Shown here one piece after another: positions 7,243-17,595 of a stretch of 64,000 nucleotides of DNA (its first letter is position 1; each line of letters opens with the position of its first letter). This stretch comes from an uncultured Duodenibacillus sp. (GTDB lineage Bacteria; Pseudomonadota; Gammaproteobacteria; Burkholderiales; Burkholderiaceae_F). The notes under the pieces were generated by a model, which ran no database searches, was not told where the DNA came from, and saw only the letters and a program-made list of their open reading frames with translations. The DNA lies in the NCBI GenBank assembly GCA_944390745.1, contig CALXQK010000019.1, forward strand, positions 1 to 64,000. The letters run 5' to 3'. A program made the translations under genes and the position numbers.

Positions 7243-8739
7243 TCAGCCTGCGTCCGCGCCCTGCTGCCGCCTGAGGCTTTTCGGGGCGATGTGCTCGAGC
7301 TCGCGGTACTTGGCGACCGTGCGCCTTGCAATCTGCACGCCCTCACGGGCGAGCGCCTCGGCGATGGCGCCGTCTGAGAGCGGCCGGGCGGGATCCTCGG
7401 CGGCAACAAGCGCGCGGATGCGCCCGCGCACGGCCGCGGCGCTCACCTGCTCGCCGTGCCCGGAGGCAAAGCCCGTGCCGAAGAAATGCTTGAGCTCAAA
7501 CGTTCCGAGCGGCGTCTGCATGTATTTTCCGGCGGTGGCGCGGCTGATGGTCGACTCCGACATGCCGAGCGCCTGCGCCACGTCCCTGAGCTGCAGGGGC
7601 CGCAAGGCTGCCGGGCCCTTGGAGAAGAAGCCGCGCTGCAGGTCGACGATCTTCTGCGCGACGGCCGTGATGGTCGAGAAGCGAAATTCAAGCGCGTGCA
7701 CGAAGCTGCGCGCCTCGCCCGCCATCCGGTTCCAGGCGCTCTTCTGCTCGCGCGAGAGCTTGGCGCGCGTGAGCAGCTCAAAGTTCTCAAAGTCAAACCG
7801 CAGCCGCGGCACGATCGCGGCGTTGAGCCGCGCCACCCACTGCGGCCCCTGGGGGGCGTCCTCGCGGGTGACGATGATCTCGGGCACCACGAAGGCGCTT
7901 TCGCGCACGTCTGCAAAGTCCGAGGCCGGGTGCGGGTTGAGTTCAGAAATGAGCTCAAAGGCAGCCTGCACGTCGGCTGCCGTGCTCTCAAGCATCCGGG
8001 CGGCGGCCTTGAAGTCGCGCCGCATCAGCTCCGGGGCGCAGTGCGTAAGCAGCGCCTGCGCCAGGGCAATGCGCTGCGCACCGTCCCCTGAGGCGCTCTG
8101 CGCCCTGCGCGAGAGCTGCAGCAGCAGCGCTTCGACAGCGTTGCGGGCGCCGACGCCGGCCGGGTCAAGGCCTTGAAGCAGCGCGAGCGCCTGCGCCCTT
8201 TCGCGGTCGGTGGCAGGCACGGGACAGGCGCTGAAGACCTCCCCGGGGGCCTCGGCAAGGAATCCCTCCTCGGTGAGGTTGCCGATGAGCCAGGCCGTCA
8301 GAAGCCGCACCGAGTCCGGAGCGCGCGCGCAGGACAGCTGCTCCATGAGGTGTTCGGTGAGCGTGCGCTCGTGCGCAAGCCGCGCAAAGGGGTCGCTGTC
8401 GTCATCCTCGCGCCGGTCGGCCGACTCGGCCGTCTTTTTCCAGGTGATGAGCGCGGCCTCGCGGGAGCGCTCAAAGTTTGCGTCCATGCCGAGCGCGGCG
8501 TCAAAGGCGGCCTTCTGTTCGGCGGCGGGCTCGGCCGGCTCCGGGGGCGCGGCCTCGGCGGTCTCGTCCTGGGGCAGCGCCTCAAGCAGCGGGTTGCTGG
8601 CGAGCGCCTCGTCGACGGCGCTTGCCAGCTCGGGCGCGGTCAGCTGCAGAAGCTCCACCGACTGGCGCTGCATGAGCGTCAGCGTCGTGCGCTGGCTCTG
8701 CCGCTGACTGAGCCGAAGTTGTGAGGCGATGGCAGGCAT
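7243..8739 (-). CDS. rpoN: RNA polymerase sigma-54 factor
   Basis: Sigma-54 directs RNA polymerase to -24/-12 promoters that need ATP-driven activators. The 498-residue protein shows the three-part plan: a Gln-rich region I (LRLSQRQSQRTTLTLMQRQS), an acidic Pro/Ala/Glu linker (residues about 58-75), and a C-terminal DNA-binding half ending in the RpoN box ARRTVAKYRE. It follows lptB by 24 bp, so it is probably transcribed with the LPS transport genes, as is common in proteobacteria. Confidence 0.97.
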   Translation of the reverse strand: MPAIASQLRLSQRQSQRTTLTLMQRQSVELLQLTAPELASAVDEALASNPLLEALPQDETAEAAPPEPAEPAAEQKAAFDAALGMDANFERSREAALITWKKTAESADRREDDDSDPFARLAHERTLTEHLMEQLSCARAPDSVRLLTAWLIGNLTEEGFLAEAPGEVFSACPVPATDRERAQALALLQGLDPAGVGARNAVEALLLQLSRRAQSASGDGAQRIALAQALLTHCAPELMRRDFKAAARMLESTAADVQAAFELISELNPHPASDFADVRESAFVVPEIIVTREDAPQGPQWVARLNAAIVPRLRFDFENFELLTRAKLSREQKSAWNRMAGEARSFVHALEFRFSTITAVAQKIVDLQRGFFSKGPAALRPLQLRDVAQALGMSESTISRATAGKYMQTPLGTFELKHFFGTGFASGHGEQVSAAAVRGRIRALVAAEDPARPLSDGAIAEALAREGVQIARRTVAKYRELEHIAPKSLRRQQGADAG

Positions 8740-8763
8740 GACGTCGTCGGCGATGGGGTGCGG

Positions 8764-9519
<756 letters not shown>

Positions 9520-9564
9520 GGCTCAATGGTCCATTCAATGCGTTGTGCAGGTTCTGCGGCCGGG

Positions 9565-10170
9565 CTAGGGCTCCAGACGCGTGCTGCCCGAAAGCGGCGC
9601 CCGGGCTCCGGACTTCGGCGCCTGGGCCTCGCTGCTCTGCTTGTTCTTGGGGCGCGGCGCAAGAACGGTCGAAACGCGGCTGCGCTTTCCCTCGACCACC
9701 TTGCCCTCGACGTAGGAGCGCGCGGTGCGCAGGTTGTAGATGATCTTGTCGCCCTCGGTGGAGTCCTTGACCAGGCCGTTTTCGCTGCGGGCGAGCTTGG
9801 CGACGTCGATGAGGGTGACGATGTCCTTCTGCTCCTCGTAGACGGCCACCAGGGAGCTTGCGTGCACCCACTCGTCAATGCCCTTGGTCTTGGGGTCGCG
9901 GCGCTCCTTCATGCGCACCGGGTTGCCCCAGACGGTGAGCGTGCGGTAGCCCTCGGGCGAGATCACAAGCTGCAGCTTGTTTCCCAGAATCTCCATCGTG
10001 CCCTGGTGCACCTCCACGTTGCCCGTGTAGATGGCAACCTGCTTGATCTCATCGCCGTCGAAGTGGTTGGCGACGATTTCAATGGGCTTGTTGCGGTCGG
10101 CTGACTCGGCCTGCGCGAGAGCGGCCGCGCAGGCCGCGGCGAGTCCGATGAGGAGATGGCGGATTTGCAT
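9565..10170 (-). CDS. lptA: Periplasmic LPS bridge protein
   Basis: LptA polymerises into the beta-jellyroll bridge that carries LPS across the periplasm. The 201-residue precursor starts MQIRHLLIGLAAACAAALAQ, a signal peptide cleaved after AQA. The OstA-like core follows, with KPIEIVANHFDGDEIKQVAIYTGNVEVHQGTM split over the first two strands. The open frame runs 21 codons further upstream, but those codons lack similarity and the signal peptide fixes the start. The last 30 residues are a low-complexity Lys/Ser/Pro tail. Confidence 0.95.
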   Translation of the reverse strand: MQIRHLLIGLAAACAAALAQAESADRNKPIEIVANHFDGDEIKQVAIYTGNVEVHQGTMEILGNKLQLVISPEGYRTLTVWGNPVRMKERRDPKTKGIDEWVHASSLVAVYEEQKDIVTLIDVAKLARSENGLVKDSTEGDKIIYNLRTARSYVEGKVVEGKRSRVSTVLAPRPKNKQSSEAQAPKSGARAPLSGSTRLEP

Positions 10171-10201
10171 GGCGTGAAGGCTTTCGGTGTATCTGACGGA
10201 C

Positions 10202-10795
10202 TTAGTTCCCGGAATTGTCGCGCCGCGGCGCAAAGATCGATTTGACGTTGGTGTGAATATTCACTGTTCTGTCCACGTTGTCAAGCGTGATTCCGATGCC
10301 GGTGGTGACGTCGGCGCCGTGCTCGAGCACCACCGGGGCAGTCGTCTCAAGCCGGCTCGTGTCGGGGTAGACCGTGGCAAAGGGCGTGCTGAAGCGCATG
10401 GGCGGATCCTTGAGGTCGCCGGCGCGCGTGACGAGCACGTTGCCGTTGAAGGTGAACGTCTCGCCCCCGTCCATGCTCTGGCCGGTGTCGGCTGTGGCGC
10501 GCACCTGGGGCTCCTCGGCCGACAGGGTCACCATCCGGGGCTTGATGCTCGACATGCGGCCGTCGGCGTAGTGCTCGGCATACTCGGCAAAGAGCCGCCG
10601 CTCGGCGCTGCCGTCGGGGTTGAACTCGGTGACGACGATGTTGTGCGCAATGAAGTCCGGCGCATCCCGGTCGATGAAGGCCTGGTTGGCCGCGATCTCG
10701 GTGCGGATGGAGTAGTAGTACGACATGCCTACGAGCACGGTCAGAACGCCGATGCCGATGCCGGCGGTGATGCGGTCGCGCAGATAGACCTTCAT
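10202..10795 (-). CDS. lptC: LPS export protein LptC
   Basis: LptC is a bitopic inner-membrane protein that passes LPS from LptBFG to LptA. The 197 residues have one N-terminal membrane helix (ITAGIGIGVLTVLVGMSYYY, residues 9-28) followed by a periplasmic beta-jellyroll domain. Sequence conservation in this family is low, so the call leans on length, topology and position: it overlaps kdsC by 4 bp (ATGA) and precedes lptA by 31 bp. Confidence 0.93.
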   Translation of the reverse strand: MKVYLRDRITAGIGIGVLTVLVGMSYYYSIRTEIAANQAFIDRDAPDFIAHNIVVTEFNPDGSAERRLFAEYAEHYADGRMSSIKPRMVTLSAEEPQVRATADTGQSMDGGETFTFNGNVLVTRAGDLKDPPMRFSTPFATVYPDTSRLETTAPVVLEHGADVTTGIGITLDNVDRTVNIHTNVKSIFAPRRDNSGN

Positions 10796-11388
10796 GACGA
10801 CGATGCTCCGGCGGCCGGACCGATCTCGCCGCGCACGTAGCGGCGCTGCACGAGGGCGTCCCAGAGGTCCTGCGCCCTGAGGATGAGTTCGCTCAGGTCG
10901 CGCACGGCCCCGCAGCCGCCTGCGTGCGGCGCCCTCCAGTGCGCGAGCTCGAGGACCTCGACTCCGGCGTCGGCCGGCGCCGCGGCAAGGCCGGCCATGG
11001 TGAGCACCGGCAGGTCGGGCACGTCGTCGCCCATGTAGGCGCAGGCCTCGGCCGCAACGCCGTGCTCGGACAGCAGCGCCCGAAAGCTCTCGGTCTTGAA
11101 CTGCCGCCCCTGGGCCACCGAGGTGATGCCGAGCTCGCGGGCGCGCGCGGCGGTCTGCTCGGACACGCGGCCGGTGAGAATCGCCACGGGAATGCCCGCG
11201 GCCTGCAGCATCTTGATGCCCAGGCCGTCGCGGGCATGAAAGCGCTTGACGGACTCGCCCGAGGCGCCCGTCCAGATGGAGCCGTCGGTGAGAACGCCGT
11301 CGACGTCGAGAACCACGAGCCGGATGCGGCGCGCCCGTTCAAGCACCGCCTCGGAGGCGGTCGACAAAACCGTGCGGACAGTCTGCAT
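10792..11388 (-). CDS. kdsC: 3-deoxy-D-manno-octulosonate 8-phosphate phosphatase
   Basis: KdsC removes phosphate from KDO 8-phosphate, giving KDO for the LPS inner core. It is a cap-less HAD phosphatase of 198 residues. Motif I is LVVLDVDGVLTDG (nucleophile Asp about residue 28), motif II AILTGR, and motif IV AYMGDDVPDLPVL. The gene starts within the kdsD stop codon (TGATG overlap) and its own stop overlaps lptC, so kdsD-kdsC-lptC are translationally coupled. Confidence 0.96.
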   Translation of the reverse strand: MQTVRTVLSTASEAVLERARRIRLVVLDVDGVLTDGSIWTGASGESVKRFHARDGLGIKMLQAAGIPVAILTGRVSEQTAARARELGITSVAQGRQFKTESFRALLSEHGVAAEACAYMGDDVPDLPVLTMAGLAAAPADAGVEVLELAHWRAPHAGGCGAVRDLSELILRAQDLWDALVQRRYVRGEIGPAAGASSS

Positions 11389-12374
11389 CAGATCACCTTG
11401 GCGCTCATGAGGTCGTGAATGTGCAGGGCCCCGGCAAGGCGCCCCTCATTGTCGACGACGAGCAGCTGGTTGATGAGGCGCTCGTCGAGAATCTTTGCCG
11501 CCGACGCGGCCATGGCGTCGGGCGAAATCGTTGCCGGCGTGCGGGTCATCACGTCGGCGATGCAGACGTTTCGAATGTCGCCGCGGGCCTCGATGAGGCG
11601 GCGCAGGTCGCCCTCGGTGAAGATGCCCGCCACGTGCGAGTCCCCGTCGACGACGGCCGTCATGCCGATGTGCTTCTTGGTGATTTCGCGCACGGCCTCC
11701 AGAACGGTCGCATCCATGCGCACCGCGGGCACGGCCTCGCCCGTGCGCATGACGTCGCGCACGTGCGTCAAAAGCCTTCTGCCGAGGGCGCCTCCCGGGT
11801 GCGAGCGCGCAAAGTCCTCCTTCGTAAAGCCCTTGGCATGCATGCAGGCCACCGCAAGCGCGTCGCCCATGGCGAGCGTGGCGGTGGTCGAGGACGTGGG
11901 GGCGAGGTTCAGGGGGCAGGCCTCGAAGTCGACGTGCACGTCGAGGTTGACGTCGGCGTTTTTGGCAAGCGCGCTTTGCGGATTGCCGGTGATTGAAATC
12001 AGTGCGGCGCCCTCGCGCTTGATGACGGGCACGATGGTCAGAAGCTCGGCGCTCGCGCCCGAGTACGAGATGCCGATCACGACGTCGTCGCGGGTGATCA
12101 TGCCCAGGTCCCCGTGCGCGGCCTCGGCGGCGTGCACAAAGAAGGCGGGCGTGCCGGTTGAGGCGAGCGTGGCGGCGATCTTGCGGCCGATGTGGCCGGA
12201 CTTTCCGATGCCGCTGACGACCACGCGGCCGCGGCAGGACAACAGCAGTTCAACGGCGCGCGCAAAGCGCGTGCTGTCAAGCGAGGCGGCAAGCCTCGCC
12301 ACGGCCTGCGATTCGTGCAGAAGCACTTCGCGCCCAAGCTCAACGGCGCCTTCAGCGTCAAGGGTGTAGGTCAT
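11388..12374 (-). CDS. kdsD: Arabinose-5-phosphate isomerase
   Basis: KdsD interconverts ribulose 5-phosphate and arabinose 5-phosphate, the first step to KDO. The 328 residues hold an N-terminal SIS domain (VVVSGIGKSGHIGRKIAATLASTG split around residue 55, then ISYSGASAELL and HPGGALGRRLL) and two C-terminal CBS domains (about 205-325). It is the first gene of the kdsD-kdsC-lptC-lptA-lptB-rpoN run on the minus strand. The Shine-Dalgarno is weak. Confidence 0.96.
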   Translation of the reverse strand: MTYTLDAEGAVELGREVLLHESQAVARLAASLDSTRFARAVELLLSCRGRVVVSGIGKSGHIGRKIAATLASTGTPAFFVHAAEAAHGDLGMITRDDVVIGISYSGASAELLTIVPVIKREGAALISITGNPQSALAKNADVNLDVHVDFEACPLNLAPTSSTTATLAMGDALAVACMHAKGFTKEDFARSHPGGALGRRLLTHVRDVMRTGEAVPAVRMDATVLEAVREITKKHIGMTAVVDGDSHVAGIFTEGDLRRLIEARGDIRNVCIADVMTRTPATISPDAMAASAAKILDERLINQLLVVDNEGRLAGALHIHDLMSAKVI

Positions 12375-12589
12375 GAAAGAGTGTCTGAAAATGAAGCCTG
12401 ATCGACAATTCTAAAGGAGAAGCGCCCGGGCAAATCCCTGCGGCGGCGCGGCAGAGTGCTTCCAGATGCAACCGGCAGGACATCGGAGGCAGGATGCGGC
12501 AAAATGCCCTCCGTTGCGGGCGCATGCGTCCGTGACGACGAGTCTTCATGCAGAGCAAGAATTTCTTTTGGTGGGAGGCTGGCGCAGTC

Positions 12590-12982
12590 ATGGCCGTGCT
12601 CGAATCGGTTCGCATCGACAAGTGGCTCTGGGCCGCACGATTCTTCAAGACGCGCGCGCTTGCGCAGGACGCCATCGAGCTTGGGCGCGTGCGCATCCGC
12701 GGCGAGCGTATCAAGGCCTCTCGCGAGGTGCGCCCGGGCGATCTGCTTGAGATCACCCGCGGGGAGGATCGCTTCGAGGTCCATGTCGAGGCGCTCTCGC
12801 AGGTGCGGGGCCCCGCAAGCCAGGCCCAGCAGCTTTATCGCGAGACCGAGGAGTCGCGCGCCGCGCGCGAGCGGGCCGCCGCGCTGCGCCGCGTTGCCGT
12901 CGAGCCCGCGGCGGCCATTCCCCACGGGCGCCCCACCAAGCGCGACGCCCGGCGGCTGCGCGCGTTTCAGAACTCCTACTAG
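12590..12982 (+). CDS. hslR: Heat-shock protein 15 (S4-domain RNA-binding)
   Basis: Hsp15 binds 50S subunits that carry a stalled peptidyl-tRNA and helps recycle them after heat shock. The 130-residue protein starts MAVLESVRIDKWLWAARFFK, the typical S4 domain opening, and continues TRALAQDAIELGRVRIRGERIKASREV in two blocks. The basic C-terminal tail (PTKRDARRLRAFQ) matches the family. I use the ATG at 12590 because homology begins there; a 14-codon longer frame exists upstream. It is divergent from kdsD and convergent with ychF. Confidence 0.93.
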   Translation: MAVLESVRIDKWLWAARFFKTRALAQDAIELGRVRIRGERIKASREVRPGDLLEITRGEDRFEVHVEALSQVRGPASQAQQLYRETEESRAARERAAALRRVAVEPAAAIPHGRPTKRDARRLRAFQNSY

Positions 12983-12992
12983 GGCGGGCATG

Positions 12993-13024
12993 AAAAACCC
13001 GCCGGAGTCCGGCCCCGGCGGGTG
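12993..13024 (-). terminator. Rho-independent terminator after ychF
   Basis: ACCCGCCGG (12997-13005) pairs with CCGGCGGGT (13015-13023). On the minus strand the stem is followed by TTTTT. It serves ychF and probably also stops hslR read-through less efficiently from the other side. Confidence 0.8.
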
Positions 13025-13054
13025 CTGTCCTGCAGGAATTCCCGTGGGGGAGGG

Positions 13055-14149
13055 CTAGACGTTGAAGAGGAAGTTCATCACGTCGCCGTCGGCCACGACG
13101 TAGTCCTTGCCCTCGGCGCGCATCCTTCCCGCCTCCTGTGCGCCCTTTTCGCCGTGATAGGCGATGTAGTCGTCGTAGGAGATGGTCTGCGCGCGAATGA
13201 AGCCGCGCTCGAAGTCGGAGTGAATGACGCCCGCGGCCTGCGGGGCCGTGTCGCCCTTGTGGATGGTCCAGGCGCGCACCTCCTTGGGGCCGGCCGTGAA
13301 GTAGGTCTGCAGGCCGAGAAGGTCGTAGCCCGCGCGGATGACGCGGTTCAGGCCCGGCTCGCTCATGCCCATGTCCTCAAGGAACAGCTGCTTGTCCTTG
13401 TCGTCGAGGTCGGCGATGTCGGCCTCGGTCTTGGCGCAGACGGCGACCACCGGGGCGTTTTCGCCGGCGGCAAGCTCGCGCACGGCGTCAAGAAGCGGAT
13501 TGTTCTCAAAGCCGTGGTCGTCGACGTTGGCCACGTACATCACGGGCTTGAGGGTGAGCAGAAAGAGCGGGTGGACAACGGCAAGCTCCTCGGGCGTGAG
13601 GCGCGCCGCGCGGGCGGGCCTGGCCTCGTTGAGCAGAGGCTGGATCTTTTCGAGAACCTGCACGAGCTTGAGGGCCTCCTTGTCGCCGCCCGAGCGCGCC
13701 TGCTTGCTGTAGCGGGCGAGCGCCTTCTCAACCGAGGCCAGATCGGCAAGCGCAAGCTCGGTGTTGATCACGCCGATGTCCTCAAGCGGGTTGATGTGGC
13801 CGGCAACGTGCACGACGTTGTCGTCGTTGAAGCAGCGCACGATGTGCGCGATGGCGTCGCACTCGCGGATGTTGGCGAGAAACTGGTTGCCGAGTCCCTC
13901 GCCCTTGCTTGCGCCGGCGACGAGGCCTGCGATGTCGACGAACTCGACCGTGGCGGGAACAATGCGCGCCGGGTGCACGATGTCGGCAAGCTTCTGCAGG
14001 CGCGCGTCGGGCACCTCGACGATGCCCACATTGGGCTCGATCGTGCAGAAGGGGTAGTTTTCGGCTGCGATGCCAGCCTTGGTCAGAGCATTAAAAATCG
14101 TGGACTTGCCGACATTGGGCAGGCCGACGATGCCGCATTTCAATCCCAT
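13055..14149 (-). CDS. ychF: Ribosome-associated P-loop ATPase YchF
   Basis: YchF is an Obg-family protein that prefers ATP, binds ribosomes and is linked to oxidative stress control. The 364 residues start [20 protein letters not shown] with the G1 loop GLPNVGKS, G3 region DIAGLV, the NVDD segment at the G4 position that replaces NKxD and explains ATP specificity, and a C-terminal TGS domain (ending DVMNFLFNV). It belongs to the conserved pth-ychF neighbourhood, here with a DUF523 gene inserted between them. Confidence 0.97.
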   Translation of the reverse strand: MGLKCGIVGLPNVGKSTIFNALTKAGIAAENYPFCTIEPNVGIVEVPDARLQKLADIVHPARIVPATVEFVDIAGLVAGASKGEGLGNQFLANIRECDAIAHIVRCFNDDNVVHVAGHINPLEDIGVINTELALADLASVEKALARYSKQARSGGDKEALKLVQVLEKIQPLLNEARPARAARLTPEELAVVHPLFLLTLKPVMYVANVDDHGFENNPLLDAVRELAAGENAPVVAVCAKTEADIADLDDKDKQLFLEDMGMSEPGLNRVIRAGYDLLGLQTYFTAGPKEVRAWTIHKGDTAPQAAGVIHSDFERGFIRAQTISYDDYIAYHGEKGAQEAGRMRAEGKDYVVADGDVMNFLFNV

Positions 14150-14252
14150 GCTGAAGTTCTCAAGAGTTCAATTGTCAAAGGGGCGCGCGCCCGCCCGGGG
14201 CGGGGCGCGCCGGATGCCGCAATTGTAAGGGCCGAAAGCCCGGGGCGCGGGT

Positions 14253-14768
14253 CTAGCCTCGGCCGGCCGGGCCGCGGCCCGCGTCAATAAGCGCAAGCGC
14301 CTCGTCAATCTGGGTCTCGTCAAAGACCGCTACGCCGTGCGCGGCGAGAAGCTCGGCCGTGACGCCGCGCCCGGGCCGGGTCGTGCCCGAGAAGGTGCCG
14401 TCGTAGACGGCCTGCGTCCCGCAGGAGGGGCTGTTTGCCTTGAGAATGGCCGCGCGGATGCCGTGCTTTTGCACGAGCGCAAGCGCGGCCTGGGCGCCCG
14501 CAACGTACTGCGCAGTGACATCCTCCCCGTCGGTGTTGATGACCCGGGCCTTGCCCTCGAGCACCTCCCCGGCGGTTCTGCCCGGCTCGATCTCGGCGGC
14601 CGGACGCGGCACGTCCAGCCCTCCGGCGCACTCCGGGCAGATCACGGCCACCTGGCCGTGGTTGAGCATCTGGTGCAGGCGCGGCGTCACCACGCTGCGG
14701 CCGTTTCTGGCGTCCCACCGGCAGCACTGGCCGATCAGGCAGGCGCTCATCAAAAGTTCAATCGCCAT
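14253..14768 (-). CDS. DUF523 (YbbK/TudS-like) family protein
   Basis: A 171-residue protein of the DUF523 family. Some members (TudS) are iron-sulfur 2-thiouracil desulfidases that remove sulfur from thiolated bases. Conserved cysteines are visible: SACLIGQCCRWD near the N-terminus, CPECAGGL about residue 45, and NSPSCGTQ about residue 112. These three places match the ligand and active-site positions known for the family. Exact substrate is inference. It is on the same strand between pth (49 bp upstream) and ychF (about 100 bp downstream). Confidence 0.8.
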   Translation of the reverse strand: MAIELLMSACLIGQCCRWDARNGRSVVTPRLHQMLNHGQVAVICPECAGGLDVPRPAAEIEPGRTAGEVLEGKARVINTDGEDVTAQYVAGAQAALALVQKHGIRAAILKANSPSCGTQAVYDGTFSGTTRPGRGVTAELLAAHGVAVFDETQIDEALALIDAGRGPAGRG

Positions 14769-14817
14769 GATCCTTGAAACTCCTTGAAATGATTGAAGGG
14801 TTGTCGTGCGCGCAGCC

Positions 14818-15546
14818 TCAGGCGCCGCTTCCGCTGGGGCTGTCCGGGCCGGGGGCTGCGGGGCTGTTGCCGTCGTTTTTCGCGCCGCCAGCGGCTCCGG
14901 CGCTCTGCCTGCCTTCCCTGGCGGGGCCCTTGGCTTCGCCGGCGGGGCGGGAGAACTTCAGCAGCGCGCGGTTGATGCGCTCGAAGTTTCCCGAGGCAAA
15001 GCCGTCGACCCACTTGAGGGCCGCATCAAGGCAGCCGTCAATGGCCTCCTGGTGCTCGGCCGAGGGGGTGCCGAGCACCCAGTCGAAGACGGCCTGCTGC
15101 GGGCAGAACTGCCGCGGGTGGCCGATGCCGACGCGAAGCCTCCAGAAGTTGGGCGTGCCGAGCTTGGCGGTGATGTCCTTGAGGCCGTTGTGGCCGGCGT
15201 TGCCGCCGCCAAGCTTCAGGCGCATGGCGCCCGGAGGCAGGTCGAGCTCGTCGTGCACGACGAGAATTTCCTCGGGCTTGATCTTGAAGTAGCCTGCAAG
15301 AGCCTGCACGGCCGAGCCCGAGAGGTTCATATAGGTCGTGGGCTTGAGAAGGCGCACGTCGCCCGACTTGGTCTGGATGCGGGCGAGCTCGCCGAAAAAT
15401 CTTGCCTGCGGCAGAAACCGCACGTTCTCGCGCGCGGCGAGGCGGTCAAGGAACTGAAAGCCGATGTTGTGCCGCGTGCTGCGGTACTCGTCGCCCGGGT
15501 TCCCGAGACCGACGATGAGAAGAATGGGAGTGGGGTTCTGAGCCAT
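14818..15546 (-). CDS. pth: Peptidyl-tRNA hydrolase with a long C-terminal tail
   Basis: Pth frees tRNA from prematurely released peptidyl-tRNA. The core is clear: LIVGLGNPGDEYRSTRHNIGF (split; catalytic His in RHNIG), KPTTYMNLSG, and VVHDELDLPPG. The ATG at 15546 has GGAG upstream; the frame extends 51 codons further without homology. At 242 residues it is about 45 longer than usual because of a disordered Ala/Gly/Pro/Ser tail after residue 195. It lies in the rplY-pth-ychF neighbourhood, though a DEAD-box helicase gene intervenes here. Confidence 0.96.
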   Translation of the reverse strand: MAQNPTPILLIVGLGNPGDEYRSTRHNIGFQFLDRLAARENVRFLPQARFFGELARIQTKSGDVRLLKPTTYMNLSGSAVQALAGYFKIKPEEILVVHDELDLPPGAMRLKLGGGNAGHNGLKDITAKLGTPNFWRLRVGIGHPRQFCPQQAVFDWVLGTPSAEHQEAIDGCLDAALKWVDGFASGNFERINRALLKFSRPAGEAKGPAREGRQSAGAAGGAKNDGNSPAAPGPDSPSGSGA

Positions 15547-15610
15547 GGGGGTGCTCTCCAGCTTGTTGCGTCCGTTCGGTTCGTCAATTGCAGCGCCGGG
15601 GGAGGCGCGC

Positions 15611-17347
15611 TCAGAAGTCTTCCCCAGGGCGGCCGTCGCCGTCCTCGTCAAAGCGGCTGCGGCGCTCTGCGTCGGCGCTCTTGCGCGCGCCGCGGTCAAG
15701 CCGCACGGTCACGGGCCGACCCTTGAGGGTGGTTTCGCGCAGCGCGTCGATGACCTCCCCGGCACGGCTGTTTGCCACCTCCACGAGCGTAAAGCGCTCG
15801 GCGATCTCGATGGCGCCGATCTCGCGCGCGGGAATGCCCGCCTCGTTGGCGATGGCGCCCACGATGTCCCCGGGGCGAATCCCCAGACTGCGGCCCGCAC
15901 CGACAAAAAGGCGCGTCATGCCCGGCTCGGGCGGCTCATGGGCGCGCGCCTCGCGCCGGCCGGGGCGGCCTGCGCCGCGCAGCGCCTGGCCTTCCGCGCC
16001 GCGGCGGCGCTCGGCCGGCGCCGGAGGAATCTCGTCCTCGTCGTCCGTGCCGCCGGAGAGCTTGTCGACAAGGGCGATGGCGGCTGCGGCGACGTCAAAG
16101 GGATCAAACTCCTCGCACAGCTGCTCGACCACGACGCGGCAGCGCTCAAAGTCGCCCTCGGAGAGAATTTCTGAAACGAGCGCGCGGACGTTTTCAAGCC
16201 GCTTGGCGCGCACGTCGGTCACCGAGGGGACGCTGCGGATTTCCACCTTGGCGCGCGTGATGCGCTCGACGGCGCGCAGGCGCCCGTATTCACGCGGCTC
16301 CATGACGGTGACCGCGCAGCCCGAGCGCCCGGCGCGGCCCGTGCGGCCGATGCGGTGCACGTAGGTTTCCAGCGAGGCGGGCAGGCCGAAGTTGATGACG
16401 TGCGTGACGTTTTCAAGGTCGATGCCGCGGGCGGCGACGTCGGTGGCGACAATGAGCTCGAGCTGTCCGGCGCGGGCGCGGCGCATGACGCGGTCGCGGC
16501 TGGCCTGGTCAAGGCCGCCGTGGAGCGCCTCGACGGTGAAGCCGCGGCTGCGCAGGGCCTCGGTGATTTCATCGACCTCAAGCCGCGTGCGGGCAAAGCA
16601 GATGGCGAGCTCGGGCGACTCGACGTCAAGGATGCGGCCGAGCGCGGCGAGCCGGTAGGGCCGTCCGACGACGTAGGCGTGCTGCGGGATGCGCGGCGCC
16701 TCGCCCTGGGTGGCGCTGCGGGCGATGACGATGTGCTCGGGGTCGCGCAGATGCGCCTGGGCGATGCTCTGGATGCGTGCGGGAAGCGTCGCGGAAAAGA
16801 GCGCCGTCTGGTGCTCGGGCGGCAGCTCCGAGAGAATCGCCTCAAGCTCCTCGGCAAAGCCCATGTCGAGCATTTCATCGGCTTCGTCGAGCACGAGCGC
16901 GCGGATGGCGCTCAGATCGAGCGTGCCGCGGCGGATATGGTCGAGCGCCCGGCCGGGCGTGGCGACCACAACGTGCACCCCGCGCTTGAGAAGGCGAATC
17001 TGGCGGCCGTACTCCTGGCCGCCGTAGATGGGGGCGACCTCGATGCCGACCGTCTTTCCAAAGCCGAGAAAGCTCTCGCACACCTGCAGGCAGAGCTCGC
17101 GCGTGGGCGTGAGCACGAGCACGCATGGCAGGCCCGCCGGACGGCCGGCGACATGGCGCTCGATGAGCGGCAGTCCGAAGGCGGCGGTTTTCCCCGTGCC
17201 TGTGGCGGCCTGTCCGAGGACGTCGCGGCCAGACAGAAGAACCGGGATGGCGGCCTTCTGGATCGGGGTGGGTTCTTCATAGCCCAGATCGGCAAGAGCC
17301 CGTGCAATGGGCTCCGAGAGTCCGAGCTCAACAAACGCGTTGGTCAT
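15611..17347 (-). CDS. deaD: DEAD-box ATP-dependent RNA helicase (DeaD/CsdA type)
   Basis: An RNA helicase acting in ribosome assembly and RNA decay. The 578 residues contain the Q motif (GYEEPTPIQ), Walker A AATGTGKT, motif II VLDEADEM, motif III SAT, and motif VI HRIGRTGRAGRSG. After the helicase core and an acidic/Arg-rich linker (about 430-470) comes a DbpA-type RNA-binding domain (RLFVGAGRSLGIRPGDIVGA onward). That domain separates the DeaD/CsdA class from RhlE and SrmB. It is inserted between rplY and pth, on the same strand. Confidence 0.92.
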   Translation of the reverse strand: MTNAFVELGLSEPIARALADLGYEEPTPIQKAAIPVLLSGRDVLGQAATGTGKTAAFGLPLIERHVAGRPAGLPCVLVLTPTRELCLQVCESFLGFGKTVGIEVAPIYGGQEYGRQIRLLKRGVHVVVATPGRALDHIRRGTLDLSAIRALVLDEADEMLDMGFAEELEAILSELPPEHQTALFSATLPARIQSIAQAHLRDPEHIVIARSATQGEAPRIPQHAYVVGRPYRLAALGRILDVESPELAICFARTRLEVDEITEALRSRGFTVEALHGGLDQASRDRVMRRARAGQLELIVATDVAARGIDLENVTHVINFGLPASLETYVHRIGRTGRAGRSGCAVTVMEPREYGRLRAVERITRAKVEIRSVPSVTDVRAKRLENVRALVSEILSEGDFERCRVVVEQLCEEFDPFDVAAAAIALVDKLSGGTDDEDEIPPAPAERRRGAEGQALRGAGRPGRREARAHEPPEPGMTRLFVGAGRSLGIRPGDIVGAIANEAGIPAREIGAIEIAERFTLVEVANSRAGEVIDALRETTLKGRPVTVRLDRGARKSADAERRSRFDEDGDGRPGEDF

Positions 17348-17595
17348 GGCTTGGTGTCAGGATGTGCGCCCGGCTGGCTGCACAGGGCGCTCGCCGGAAG
17401 AAATAGGGGCGGCGCAGGCCGCGCGAAGGCCGTGGAAGCGAGGCGTCGATTCCGCGGGCATAAGCAAGAAAGCCCGCCTCGGTGCGGCACGGTCCCCCTT
17501 CTTGTGCGAAGAGAGGCCGGCAGCCCCTGAAGCGAGCCTTGCACGGGCGCTAGGCTTGCTGCGCCCGTTCATCAAAAGCGTCCGACGAGCCGGAC